A DNA stretch of 64,000 nt from Cycas panzhihuaensis (lineage: Eukaryota; Cycadophyta): positions 74,841,741 to 74,905,740 of the forward strand of contig CM041465.1 of assembly GCA_023213395.1 (NCBI GenBank), given 5' to 3'. Under the pieces are notes generated by a model. It had not been told where the DNA came from. It worked only from the letters and a program-made list of their open reading frames with translations, and searched no databases. The translations under genes and the position numbers were made by a program. This document shows positions 10,871-21,372 of the stretch, in pieces. Each line of letters starts with the position of its first letter. Within the stretch, counting starts at the first letter, position 1.

Positions 10871-12171
10871 TATAATGATGTCCTAATTTATTAGATTTAA
10901 GAAATATAGAAGGGAAGACAACATACAAGAAGGCAAGAATGTAAGACAAAGAGACGTAGTGGTAGAACAATCTAGTTGGATTCAATTAACAATCAGATAA
11001 TATGATAAGAATGTTACAGTCACAATTCAATAACTTCAACTCAGTATAGAAAGTAACTTTATGTTGAGTCCTGAATTTGTGTTAGAAAATAAGTTGTTAT
11101 TCAAATATATTCCCCTACCATATATATGAAACTCTGACTTGAGTACAAAAGACTTGATTGCTCAGTACAACAAGATCATCTATTATGGTGCTACCTTGCG
11201 TTATAATATTATAAGGTACTCAATTTGTATTATAATATTATAGGATGGCATATGACCTCTATGGCTATTGATACGACTAATTAATGACTCAAATAAAGTG
11301 AATGAAAATAAATATAATTGATTAGTAGAGTGTAATCTTAATATAATGTTGCCACCAATACGGTTTAAATTAGACTTATGATCTAAAAATAATGAAGTAT
11401 GAAATAATATATAAATAGAGTGCAATGTTAATTGAATGAGGTAAGATAAAAATTGCTATCTAATAGATATTGAGATAATCCAAACTATGAATATGATGAA
11501 GAATTCTTAGAACTATTACTTGTGATTAATAGAGTAAAAAGAAAAAGAAAAAATATATATTTTAAAGTATAACCAATAAAAATTCTATCAATATAAAATG
11601 TAATGATATTAAATCACTATATAATATATATAGTAATGGTGTATGAACTAATGTAGTACATATAGCTTTATATTGGGTGATAATTAAAATATATGATTGT
11701 AATAACGTCGTTGCACCTATTAATACCCATGCTTGGCATGGTGACTGGTGAGACAATGACAAATGTAGGTATACACATGATTGGCAAGAATACTATCTCA
11801 AGCGTTCAGTGTGATGACTAGCGAAATGACGTTCTACAAAATTATGAAATGATGATGCTACATATTAATGAACAAATAGCAAACTATAGGACGATTGAGG
11901 ATTACTGCTACATAGTGAGAGAATAGAAGATGATGACACTGATAGAATAAGCCTAGAAACGTATAGATGATGATTATGGTTGCATGCTAATAATTACTAC
12001 TATAAGAAGATGATGATGACAATAATAAGCTTAGAAATGTACGGTCAATTGGTTAGAAAAACTATGATCAGCAGAGACACCACACTAATGATATGGTCAT
12101 GATGAGAATGTGATGAGAAGAGGGTGTGGTTTTGATGAGAATGAGATGAAAATGACTACGGGTTTCTGAAA
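10871..12171 (-). other. Non-coding LTR-element sequence between the Gag fragment and Cop-A
   Basis: No ORF of note. The minus strand reads like the U5 end of an LTR near 10883-11000, ending GGACATCA before the Gag leader. From about 11760 the plus strand becomes rich in ATGATGA and GAATGAGA motifs, like the sequence on the other side of Cop-A (49341 onward), which is the continuation of the same interrupted element. Confidence 0.4.
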
Positions 12172-12176
12172 AGGAT

Positions 12177-12460
12177 TAATGACATAAGGTTATTATATTA
12201 GTTGATTATTTCAAAAAAGGGTCTTAAGTGAACTTTAAATTAGATCACTTAAGTGAAATGTACTTTCATGTGCATTATGTGTAATTTCATTTCACCTAAC
12301 TCTAATGTTCCCTCTCTTAATATAAAAGTAAAACTCAATGGAGGAGATTCATTCTTACCTCCCCATTTTGTGAGAGCTACTTTCTTTCTCTCAAGTCTCT
12401 CTCTCCTCCATTGCCTTTGTGTTTAGTGCATGGAGATGAAGGATAGATCCACTCTTTTCA
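12177..12460 (+). repeat. 5' LTR of Cop-A
   Basis: 284 bp from TGAAAAGGATTAATG to CACTCTTTTCA, near-identical in layout to 49039-49335; about 7 percent different by hand, mostly transitions. A TATA-like TTAATATAAAAGT lies two thirds of the way in, followed by a CT-rich U5. Confidence 0.92.
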
Positions 12461-12462
12461 TG

Positions 12463-12474
12463 TGGTATTAGAGC
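12463..12474 (+). other. Primer binding site of Cop-A (initiator tRNA-Met)
   Basis: TGGTATTAGAGC, one transition away from the canonical TGGTATCAGAGC, starting 2 bases after the LTR. Confidence 0.9.
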
Positions 12475-14460
12475 TTGCTTCCTTCATATTCCCCACTTGC
12501 ACTTGCAATGGAGCCATCACTTCCTTCTCCCCCATAATCCATGTGGTGAAGGAGATTGTGAAAGTGAATTTAGAAATATTTTCAAGTTATTATGATAGCA
12601 TATTTTGTATTGTTTGCTTTTCCTTTCTCTTTTGCAAGTTTGGAAGCATAATATAAGGAGTTGTAAGGCCCAAGGATTCCTATCCTTTGCTGCCCATTCA
12701 TGCTATCTCATTCTTCTTTTTCTTTTCCTTTTTTTGTCCATTTAACAAGGGGAAATGCTACCGAAATTTTTCCAGCATTTAGAAAAATAATTGTAAGGGG
12801 AGGTTTTACCTATTCTTTTAAAAGAATTTTGAGCCATTTAAAATATCTATTATTTTATGCTCTTACCTTACCCATATTGGGATCCTGGCGATCAAAAAAT
12901 AATGGAAATTTCATATGGTATCATGTGTTAATGAGATATTAGCAAGCTGGAATTTCTGTAGAAATACAAATTGATTGTTGAACTTCATAGGTCTACAAAA
13001 TCTTCTACAGAGATCCAATTGAAGTGATTCTAATTGTCAAAGATAGGGCTCTAAGTCTATTTTGTAGCACAAAAATTGGCACCTAATTTGGATATTGTAT
13101 GATGAAGTTTTTGCTATTTTAGTGAACAGTAGTTATTTTTAGTAAGAATTCTGGAACAATATAATTTCCTAACTTTATAGGGCTGTCAAAAACTTTCCAG
13201 AACTCATTTGGACCTGATTCTACTTCCTAAAAATGAAGCTCTGAGTCTTGTTTATAGCATAAAAATTGGCACTCCATTTTGATATTGTGGGAGAAAGTTA
13301 TTGCTGATTTAGTGAAGACTATTTTTTTTTGTATTAACAAAAAAAAAAAAAGTGAAGAAAATTTCTTTCTTCTTTTTATAAGGCTTAAAAAAGCCCATTG
13401 TAAAAGTGAGAAAAAACACCTAGATCAGAGCAATATCTGGTGTCCTCACTTACTTATTATCATTTCATTTCATCACTCTAAAGACGCTTCAAGCAAGCAC
13501 TCTAAGCAAGCATTATTTTCAGTTAAATGTACATTTGATGCAATTCAATAATCTTTTAACTCTTCGTAAAAGGAATGCATCACATACGCTATTTTCTTCC
13601 ATCTTGTACCTATTCACACACTCACCAAGGTTGGGATACCTTGGTTGGCAGAATGCCATGCCATAAAGGAGGTGTGGGTTTCAAGTTAAGACTAGACTAA
13701 ATTGGAATATTAGTAAGGTTTGGTTAGCCATACCATTGTGGCTTAATCAGGGATCATCCTGATAACCAACCGGGAAAACTAAAACTTTAATACAAGATTA
13801 AAATATACCAATCCAATATTTGTCATAGCCATGGGTATGCACGTACCACTCTTTAGAGGAGGTATATAACTGCTCATTGGTGAACTGGGTGAGGATTGGA
13901 AGTACCTAGGCTCCGTTGTGACTTGGATTTCATCACCAAGCACGATTGCGGGTATCACGGGTGAAGGCCAACTTAATTCTACTAGAAGCCTAGGCATCCC
14001 TTCAATAACCTCAATTATATGTTGAACATAAGTTAGAGGTTATTGGGTTGATTATACATACTACATTTAAGTTTCAAGTTGTGTAAACCCAATGATGTCA
14101 ACTTCTACATTGGCCTACAATCTTGTATATTGATCATTTACTTATTTGTAAAAAGTATTCTTGTTTAGGTTAATATTTTCCACAAGTGTTAATGGACAAT
14201 TTTTATCATATTGCTTCTCATATTCCTGCTGCGTCAGATTAATATTTGTCACAAGTGTTGGTGACTTTTCTCTAAGTTGCTCCCTTCATCTTTGAGCAAC
14301 CATTCTCACTTCTTCTTCCTTCTGCTACACTACTTCATTACATTTCCTATTTGTAAATAGTGATCAGTCATTTATTGCCATCACTTTTATAGTCCCTTGT
14401 TCATTTCTTCCCTTCTAAAAAGACACCGTGTCTTTATAGTTCAAGCAAAATATGAACTGC
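12475..14460 (+). mobile_element. Cop-A leader of about 2 kb
   Basis: Long untranslated leader between PBS and gag. Two short blocks repeat imperfectly at about 13015-13090 and 13190-13270 (each containing CTGAGTCTTGTTTATAGCA-like and AAAATTGGCAC motifs). The only coding-like signal is the antisense ORF at 13779-13997. The ORFs at 12462-12656, 12700-12942 and 13279-13551 show no domain or conservation that I can see. Confidence 0.6.
13779..13997 (-). CDS. Antisense ORF in the Cop-A leader, conserved in Cop-H
   Basis: 72 codons, open, reading leftward from ATG 13997. Sequence landmarks are MPRLLVELSWPSPVI, GDEIQVTTEPRYFQSSPSSP and SSYIPPLKSGT. The same peptide, with two stops, is readable at 537-737 in Cop-H, likewise antisense to its element. 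I do not recognise the product. It could be a short regulatory or captured exon; it is too short to classify. The flanking leader is also alignable between the two elements, so conservation may be of the DNA rather than of the protein. Confidence 0.4.
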   Translation of the reverse strand: MPRLLVELSWPSPVIPAIVLGDEIQVTTEPRYFQSSPSSPMSSYIPPLKSGTCIPMAMTNIGLVYFNLVLKF

Positions 14461-15420
14461 ATTCTGAAAAGGAAAGAAAATTGGGACATATGATTCACTA
14501 GTGTCAGAAATTCTGTAAAGTATGAAGGTCTATGGAGAGATCGCTTACAACCTACACCACCTGTTGCAACTACAACTACCACAACTGCTTCAGTAGGAGG
14601 TGCTCCAACTTCTCCTACTGAAGCTGCAGCTAAACGCTAATGGGAACTTGATGATGATAAAATCTGAGCAGGGATATTGCTTATCACTGATTATTCCCTG
14701 CATAATCTCATTGATGAAGCTGTACATGATATAGCATGGAAAGTTCTTGAAGTTCTTAAGAAGAACTTTGACACTAAATCAGACTTAGAATTTGTTTACT
14801 TAGTGCTGAAGATAAACAAATTGAAAATGCAAAAAGGACATGCAAGTGAGACAATCAATCTCCTTCATCTAATCAAGCAAGCCATTGATAAAGATTTTAA
14901 AACTCAATGCATTACATGGGCTTTCTTGATTCAATCATGTCTCCATATCCCAGATTATAAAAATCTATTGGGAAGTCTTCAATCTAGTGGCACTTTGAAG
15001 ACCCTAAACTTTGAGGATCTTACTGATAAGTTCATTGAATTTGATAAGACTTTTGATACCAACTTTGCTACTACATCAGATCCAATTGATGTTGCTTTTG
15101 AAGTGGAAGAAGATCTTTGTTACACCAAAAATCAAGGTCAATACTCTCATAGAGGTGGTAATTCCCATGGAAGAGGAAGAGGTAGATAACAAGGACAACG
15201 TCCTCTTAGTCAACAGGCTCCTTAATTCCAACAAAAATAGTCTCAAGGCCAAGGCCAAAATAATCAACTTGGACCTAAATCCAGTAATTAGAGGTAATCC
15301 AACTAGCCCAATACTTGGACTCGAAATCAAAAAATTATGTGCCAAAGGTGTAATAGAAAAGGATATTATACCAAAAATTGCAGAATTACTACCAACAAAC
15401 TACCAAGTTATCAACAACGC
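14461..15420 (+). pseudogene. gag: Cop-A Gag (Ty1/copia nucleocapsid polyprotein part)
   Basis: Copia Gag packages element RNA into cytoplasmic particles. The frame is open from 14461 (KENWDI.FTSVRNSVKYEGLW, matching the N.W..V.N.L...GLW region of copia Gag), well upstream of ATG 14677, so that ATG is not the true start. The middle reads LHNLIDEAVHDIAWKVLEVL and LKMQKGHASETINLL, typical of the copia Gag family. A Gly/Arg/Gln-rich linker follows, then a zinc knuckle at about 15340-15390 (CQRC..KG.Y..NC) with the His changed to Tyr. Stops at former CAA, CAG and TGG codons break it but the frame is kept, passing straight into protease. Confidence 0.8.
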
Positions 15421-15920
15421 CATGGTGCACATAATGTTGATAATACTTCTTTTGAAGATGCTTTTGGTGGAACGTAATTTGATCATGCACACCTTCAAAG
15501 AATTGGGACCACTTCATCAAATGTTGTTGATAGATCCACTAAGTATATTGAGGCTCATTGTGGCTATGCTTATTTACTTTTGCCTTCACCACTTGGAGTT
15601 GCAAATAGTGCTACCTCAAATACTTCATTGTGGATCATGGATACTAGAGCAACATAACACATGACTTGTCATCGCTAGTTCTTTTAAGATTTTGACTCTG
15701 AAGTTTGTGGTGTTGTACACATGGCTGATAAATCATCTCAGCCAATCGAAGGACTTGGAACTGTTTGCCTGAAACTCCCATGACTTCCAGATTTTACACT
15801 TGTTGATGTTTTATATATTCCTGCTCTGAAGCATAATCTAATCTTTCTATCCACCCTTAACTCTCATGGATTTGATCTGAGTGTAACTGCAAACAATCAA
15901 ACTCTCTGTGTCATTTACCC
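15421..15920 (+). pseudogene. Cop-A aspartic protease
   Basis: Same frame as Gag. The catalytic motif at 15631-15660 reads WIMDTRATxHMT where copia proteases have W.(I/L)DSGA(T/S).H(M/I)T, so the Asp remains but Ser-Gly are lost (Ser to Thr, Gly to Arg). The downstream LVDVLYIPALKHNLIFLS at about 15800-15855 is the conserved end of the copia protease region (usually L.(N/D)VL(Y/H)VP....NL(L/I)S), and leads into the integrase N-terminus. Enzyme inactive as written. Confidence 0.75.
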
Positions 15921-15933
15921 TCCTTCAAATGCT

Positions 15934-16900
15934 ATGGTTATTACCAGAATTCTTAATGGCAAACTTTTTCGCCTAACTGGCTCACCATCCTTTGAAGCCA
16001 CCTATGTTGATGATGAATTTACTTTTACCACAACCCTGACTCCTCAAAAGTTGTCCCAAGTATCTCTATGGCATACTCGTATAGGCCATATCAAAATTGA
16101 TCGTTTAAAAGAACTATAAGACACTCTTCCTGGTTTACCTAAGTTCCCCTCTAAGCCCTTTAAATGTGAAGCATATATTATTGCTAAATCTCAAAGACAA
16201 CCGTTTCCTCATAGTTAGTAGAAATCTAGCCAACCTTTGCAGTTTGTACACTCAGATATATGTGGTCCTATGCCCATCCCTTCTCTCAAACAAAAGTGGT
16301 ACTATATTTCTTTCATTGATAATTTTACCAAGAAAGTATGGGTTGCTTTTCTTGCAAAGAAAGATGAAGCTTTTTCTATGTTTCAAGCTTTCAAGGCTCG
16401 CGTGAAAAATGAATTTGGATTCAAGATCAAAATACTCAGGACTGACAATGGTGGTGAGTATACATCCAATGAGTTTGAATCGTACCTACGTCAACATGGA
16501 ATCAAACATCAGACCACTGTTGTAAGTACACCCCAGCAAAATGGAGTTACTGAGTGCATGAACAGGACCATCATGAATATGGCTCGTGCTATGCTAGTAT
16601 ATAAGAATGTCCTTATCTATCTTTTGGCTGAGGCTATCTGGACTGCTGTGTATTGCATCAACATTGTTAATCCCTCCAAGCTCAGCCCCTCTCTACATGA
16701 AATGTGGTATGGACAAACCCCCTCTATCTCCCACTTCAGAATTTTTTGCTCTACTTGTTATGCTCATATTTTGCAGGAACATAGAAATAAGCTCTAAGAT
16801 AGATCCATTAAAGGCATCTTTGTCAGATACTCTATGGACAAAAAGGGATACAAGGTTTTTATACCTTCAAAGCATAAAATCATCATCACTAGAGATGTTA
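15934..16900 (+). pseudogene. Cop-A integrase
   Basis: Integrase joins element cDNA to the chromosome. The zinc-binding region has WHTRIGHI (two His, near 16068-16092) but its Cys pair reads CEAYIIAKSQ, with one Cys now Tyr. The catalytic core has FVHSDICGPMP (first Asp, near 16240), LRTDNGGEYTS (second Asp, near 16435) and NGVTECMNRTIMN (Glu present, near 16540). It continues with HEMWYGQTPSISHFRIF and GYKVFIPSKHKIIITRDVIF, the usual end of copia integrases. The frame is shared with Gag and protease (14461 to about 17425) without a net indel. A Ser/Asp-rich linker to RT follows to 17271. Confidence 0.85.
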
Positions 16901-17279
16901 TCTTTGCAGAGATTGAAGATTAATTACTCAAACTTGACTCTAGGATGCCTTCATATCGATTTAATGATGCTATTGAATTTGATGTTCAGATTCTAAAATT
17001 TACGGGGGGAGATGCTGAACAGTTGCTTAAAATCTTGGAATCTGATAATAGAGCCTCAGAGGATACAAGCTGTGACTCCAAGCCAATGTGTACACATCCT
17101 GCACCATCATTTGTGAATAGCCAAGTTGACAAAGGCAAAGTCATAGCAGAAGGATCATCTTCTCTAACATCTGTGGCTGGCCCATCTTCTCTAGCATTGT
17201 CAACTTCCTCCATGCCAAATATTTCATATGATCCTTTTCAGGATCAAAATAAAGATCAAGAGGTTGTGTAAATGAAAAC

Positions 17280-18487
17280 CTCATTCCCAACTCGAGGTTT
17301 TCGTAAAGCCTACCAGCTACACAAGGACATGCGACCAGGTGAGGTAGGCAAAACTTACACTAGAAGTGCCCATAGAGTAAGGATGCATGAATCACTTTCC
17401 ATTGAGCTTGAACCAAATGAGCGCATCTTGCTCTTAATGAAGAGCCCCTAACGTACCAAGAAGTTGTAAAGCATGCAGCTTGGAGAAATGCCATGAACGA
17501 AGAGTATCAATCTCTTATTAAGAACGGTACATAGGAGCTTGTTGATCTACCACTTGGAAGAAAAGTAGTTCAAAATAAATAGGTGTTTAAAAACCAATAT
17601 AGATCAGATAGCATTCTAGAAAAACACAAGGCGAGGTTGGTAGTAAAAGGATTCACGTAAAGGGAAGGCATTGACTACACTGAAATCTTTACTCCTATAA
17701 CCAAGTGGCCTACAATCAGAACTCTTATAGCCTTGGCTGTTCAACAGGGTTGAAAATCCACCAACTCAATGTTAAGACTACATTTCTCAATGGGGACCTT
17801 AAAGAAGAAATTTACATGGCTCAGCTAGAAGGATACGAGATTGATTATTAGGAGCATAAAGTTTGTAGGTTTAAAAAGTCCTTGTATGGCCTAAAGCAAG
17901 CCCCTCATGCTTGGTTTACTAAGTTATCTGAAAGAATGAGGCAACTTGGACATGAGGTTTGTGACTATCAAGATATTGATGTAATATTATTCATCAAGCA
18001 CTAAAATGATAAAGTCACTTACCTCTTAATCTTTGTGGATGACATGCTCATAACGGGGAATAATGAATAGGTAATCAACCAGCTGAAGAAGGACCTTACT
18101 AAAACTTTTGAATTGTCTAATCTCAGGTTGATGAAATATTACTTGGAAATTGAAGTAACTCAAAAGGATGGCAAAATATTTCTCTCCCAAGAAAAATATA
18201 TCAACGATCTTCTGATAAAGTTTCAGTTGGAAGGTGCTCAACCAGTGGATATACCTATGGAGCCTAATATTAAACTCTCAGTTGATGGTGACAATAGGGA
18301 GGCAGATGCAACACTCTACAGGCAACTTATAGGTAGTCTCATCTATACTACCAACACAAGGGCAGATATTACACACTCTGTCGACATTCTTATAAGATTC
18401 ATGACAAATCCTAAGCAGAATCATTGGTAAGCTGTAATACGAGTGTTAAGGTACTTAAAGACGACTAGCAAATATGGTTTATTGTAT
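17280..18487 (+). pseudogene. Cop-A reverse transcriptase, interrupted at its end by Tat-A
   Basis: RT motifs in order: EEPLTYQEVVKHAAW and NAMNEEYQSL (copia RT entry), [43 protein letters not shown], and the catalytic FVDD at 18032-18043 (FVDDMLITGN), all Asp residues present. Then MKYYLEIEV, INDLLIKFQ, YRQLIGSLIYTTNTRADI and VLRYLK. Two frameshifts (about 17425 and 17752) and several TAG/TAA codons break it. The frame stops at YEP, 5 bases of which are the duplicated target GAACC; RNase H continues at 48108. Confidence 0.88.
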
Positions 18488-18492
18488 GAACC

Positions 18493-21106
18493 TATTTCGT
18501 AGCTACTGGAAATGGACTCGAGACACATCGACTCGGGTATGTTCAGGTATACATTCTTACTTCTCCCTGCTCTTGTTTTGAATGAGATTATTTAGCATAG
18601 AGTACTTGACATATGCTTGCCTACTTGCATTACTTCTTTGCCTGATCATAGTGCATGTGCTTACAACACACTTCCAGCCTATGATGACTCATAATGGGGG
18701 AATTCCTCAGTGAATGTTATACTCCATATGACGCACAGCCACCCACTCCATCTCCATGACCTCTCGGGATACTTCAGCCAGTTATGTTTGGCCATGTTAC
18801 GACATTTTGCTCATGTTGCAGTCTTCTCCAAGTCTGATTAATTCCTTGGTTGAGACCCATTTTACTGTTTTGGCTACTTGCCCCTCAACTGGGTATTCCC
18901 CCCAGGTGTTTCAGGCTTAATTTACCCTTAATATTAACTCCAAAGCCTTGTTCCTGCCTTTTTTTATTTATTTTTTGTTTCCAGCCTGGCACCGCTGTAA
19001 ACTTAGTGGTACCGCGATCTTTACCGCGATACTGCCAAGTTTACTGCAGTGCGACTGTTTGGATTTAAAAAAAAAGAACCACACGATAGTTTCTACTTTT
19101 TTCGCAGAACTGTCACGTGGTGCCTACTTATTTGCATCACACTGACATCCCCAACGTTCACCTATAGTGAATAGGAGATAAATCTAGTTTTCCTCTTCAT
19201 TTGGAAGAGCTTTTGGTCATTTTTACAACTTTTTACTCAATTTACATAGAAAAATATATACAGCCCTCACAGAAATCTGCTGCAAGGAGGGATATACTAT
19301 TGTTGGCCTACTTCCAGGGACTATTGCTACCCCTATAGCCCACAAACAGTAGGCTTTACATCTACTTGTAGGTTGCTAAGGCTTCAAGGAGGATTACCAT
19401 CAAAAGTTCCCCAAAAGACAAGCTACAAAAGCCCCAAATCCACAGGGACATTCTCACACTTCTCTCCTTTCCAAAATCTACCACTATAATTTACTAGATG
19501 CTGGTTATTTCATGCTGTTTTTCTAGCAAACTCATGCTTGGTATCTTCATAACAAGGTACCTCTTACCTTTGCTTTGTGATTGATGTTGTTTCTTCATGT
19601 TTTGTGGATAAACTTTTAGTTTGTGTACCTTCATATTGTTGTACTTATTTAGCATTACTTATCTTTTGAAATATTATTGCTTCTCCCAATCATCCCAACC
19701 AACCTATTCTTAGATGGCTGTTGCAAAAGGGGCAACACAAAGAGAATTTGAGGGAGGAAGGCGGGGTTCTGTCCCCCTTGCTGTCCTTCTCCCCAAGGGT
19801 TCCGTCCCTTATTCTCTTTCCCTTTGCCTTCGGTGCCTTCTTAGGAGTCAGGTTAGGGGGATTGGGAACCTAGTTTCGGAGCTAAACCAGCGTGGGCAGC
19901 CCATTGCCACGCTGGTTCCACATTTCTATCCATCGGTTTTGGGCCCCGCATAAGCCCTAATACCTTTCCTTACTGGTTAACAGTTTGCCACTCACCCAAT
20001 CTGACGATTTACTGTTTGTAGCATCTCGTCCCTTAGGTGTTTGCATACCTTTCCATTACCCACCTATTTTTTCATTATTTGTTGCCCCGTGTCCTTGTTA
20101 TGAGTCTGTTTCCCCTTCCTAAGTTTGAGTGGAGATTCCTTGTGGGTGAGTTAGCCATTCCGAGGCTATACTCTTCTTTTTTGGGTATCGCTTGTGGTAC
20201 ATGTTTGCGAGAGATTTTGTTACATATTGTTGTGTTGCATGATAACATATATATGCTTAGCTTAGTTTTATGTAGTTCCATTTGAGTTTAGCATCTATAC
20301 TTGGTCTACTTTGTGGCTTCTCTTTCGAGAGGGAGATACTCACCTAGTTTGCTTGTAGGATCTTGCATCAGTGGAGTTGCATGTAGAACGGAACCCTTTG
20401 TAGGTTAGTTCTATATTTAATGCATTTCTTGTTATTTTCCCGTTGTTTACTTTTTTCCATTTTTTACTTTTGCATGCATAAGGGGAGGTAAGTTAGCCCC
20501 TCTTCGGTTGCTTACGGCAACTATCGCCGACCAGCATCGCATGCGCAATAAGCAGAGCAGGAAAGAGCAAGAAGCAAAGGGATGGAAAACACTCTATTCG
20601 AATGCCGGGTCTAGGTACTTTCCTTATCCCTATATATCTTCTTTATGTCGTTGTCTTTTATGCACATGCTTGCATAGTTAGAAACATATAAAGAATTGAA
20701 AGGGAAAATAAACGTATGTTTACTTTGCATTGCTTTTATTTAGCAATTGGTCTAGCATAGTTAGACATTTTACTTTGTGTTAGCACTACCCGTATTTTAC
20801 CCCCTTTTTTAGCCTACACCTAGATGCTACTTTACCTGCCTTCCTATTTTCGTGTTGCCTTCTCATTCCTTTGAGAAGACGCAACGTATCAAGTTCTCTC
20901 CTCCTCTTCCCGGCCATCTGAGGGGTAGGAAGGCCTTGCTTTGTGTGGCTACCTGGAAGCAACTAGGCACCTCTGCAGTCCTGAATCCACGCTCTAGCAC
21001 ACGGATGCTCTGCGAGGTGAAGTCTTTGCCATTTAGCTTAATTTAACTTTGCATATTCCATTCCCTTTGCTAGACGTAGGGACACCACCTTGCGGTAAGT
21101 GTTTCA
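18493..21106 (+). repeat. 5' LTR of Tat-A (2614 bp)
   Basis: The start aligns to 30148 (3' LTR start, after a PPT); the end GTTTCA lies 1 base before the PBS and aligns with GCATTTCA at 33749 and CATTTTA at 48106. Several short ORFs in it (for example 19714-19953, 20037-20285) are not conserved as proteins and are treated as noise. Over the first 350 bp it differs from the 3' copy at roughly one base in ten by hand, mostly transitions. Confidence 0.92.
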
Positions 21107-21107
21107 C

Positions 21108-21126
21108 TGGTGACCATACTGGGGAC
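21108..21126 (+). other. Primer binding site of Tat-A
   Basis: TGGTGACCATACTGGGGAC, 1 base after the LTR. The copy in Tat-B at 33751-33769 differs by one G-to-A. It matches 15 of 19 bases of TGGCGACTCTGCTGGGGAC, the tRNA-Arg type site I recall for Tat/Ogre elements, but not perfectly, so the primer tRNA is a tentative call. Confidence 0.65.
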
Positions 21127-21372
21127 TGCCAGTAGGGAACTAGTTTTGCTTCCCCTTTTTGTTGGTATTCTTGCCTTTAGGTAGCCTTCTTATCCTGCGT
21201 TTCAGTTGGGCAGCCTCCAACATACTTGTTTCATCTTCCTCTTTTTGCTTTCCTCTAACAACGCTTGTAAAGGCGTTGCAAGCGATGTTTCTCAGGTCGC
21301 TTGCGAGGTCTGCCGCCGTTATTAGAAGACCGATCACCTCGTTCCATTCTGTCGTCAAATCTCAATTTGACA

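Noticed and set aside
14677-15189. ATG 14677 as the start of Cop-A Gag
   Set aside because: The frame and Gag-like sequence extend upstream through a stop that was TGG or CGA, so this ATG is only the first one after a mutation.
15011-15664. 217-codon plus-strand ORF overlapping Gag and the Gag-protease linker of Cop-A
   Set aside because: It is in another frame; zinc knuckle, protease and integrase all lie in the frame of 14461 onward.
18850-20285. Several ORFs of 60-82 codons within the Tat-A 5' LTR
   Set aside because: None is kept as a protein in the other LTR copies; they are chance ORFs in a long LTR.
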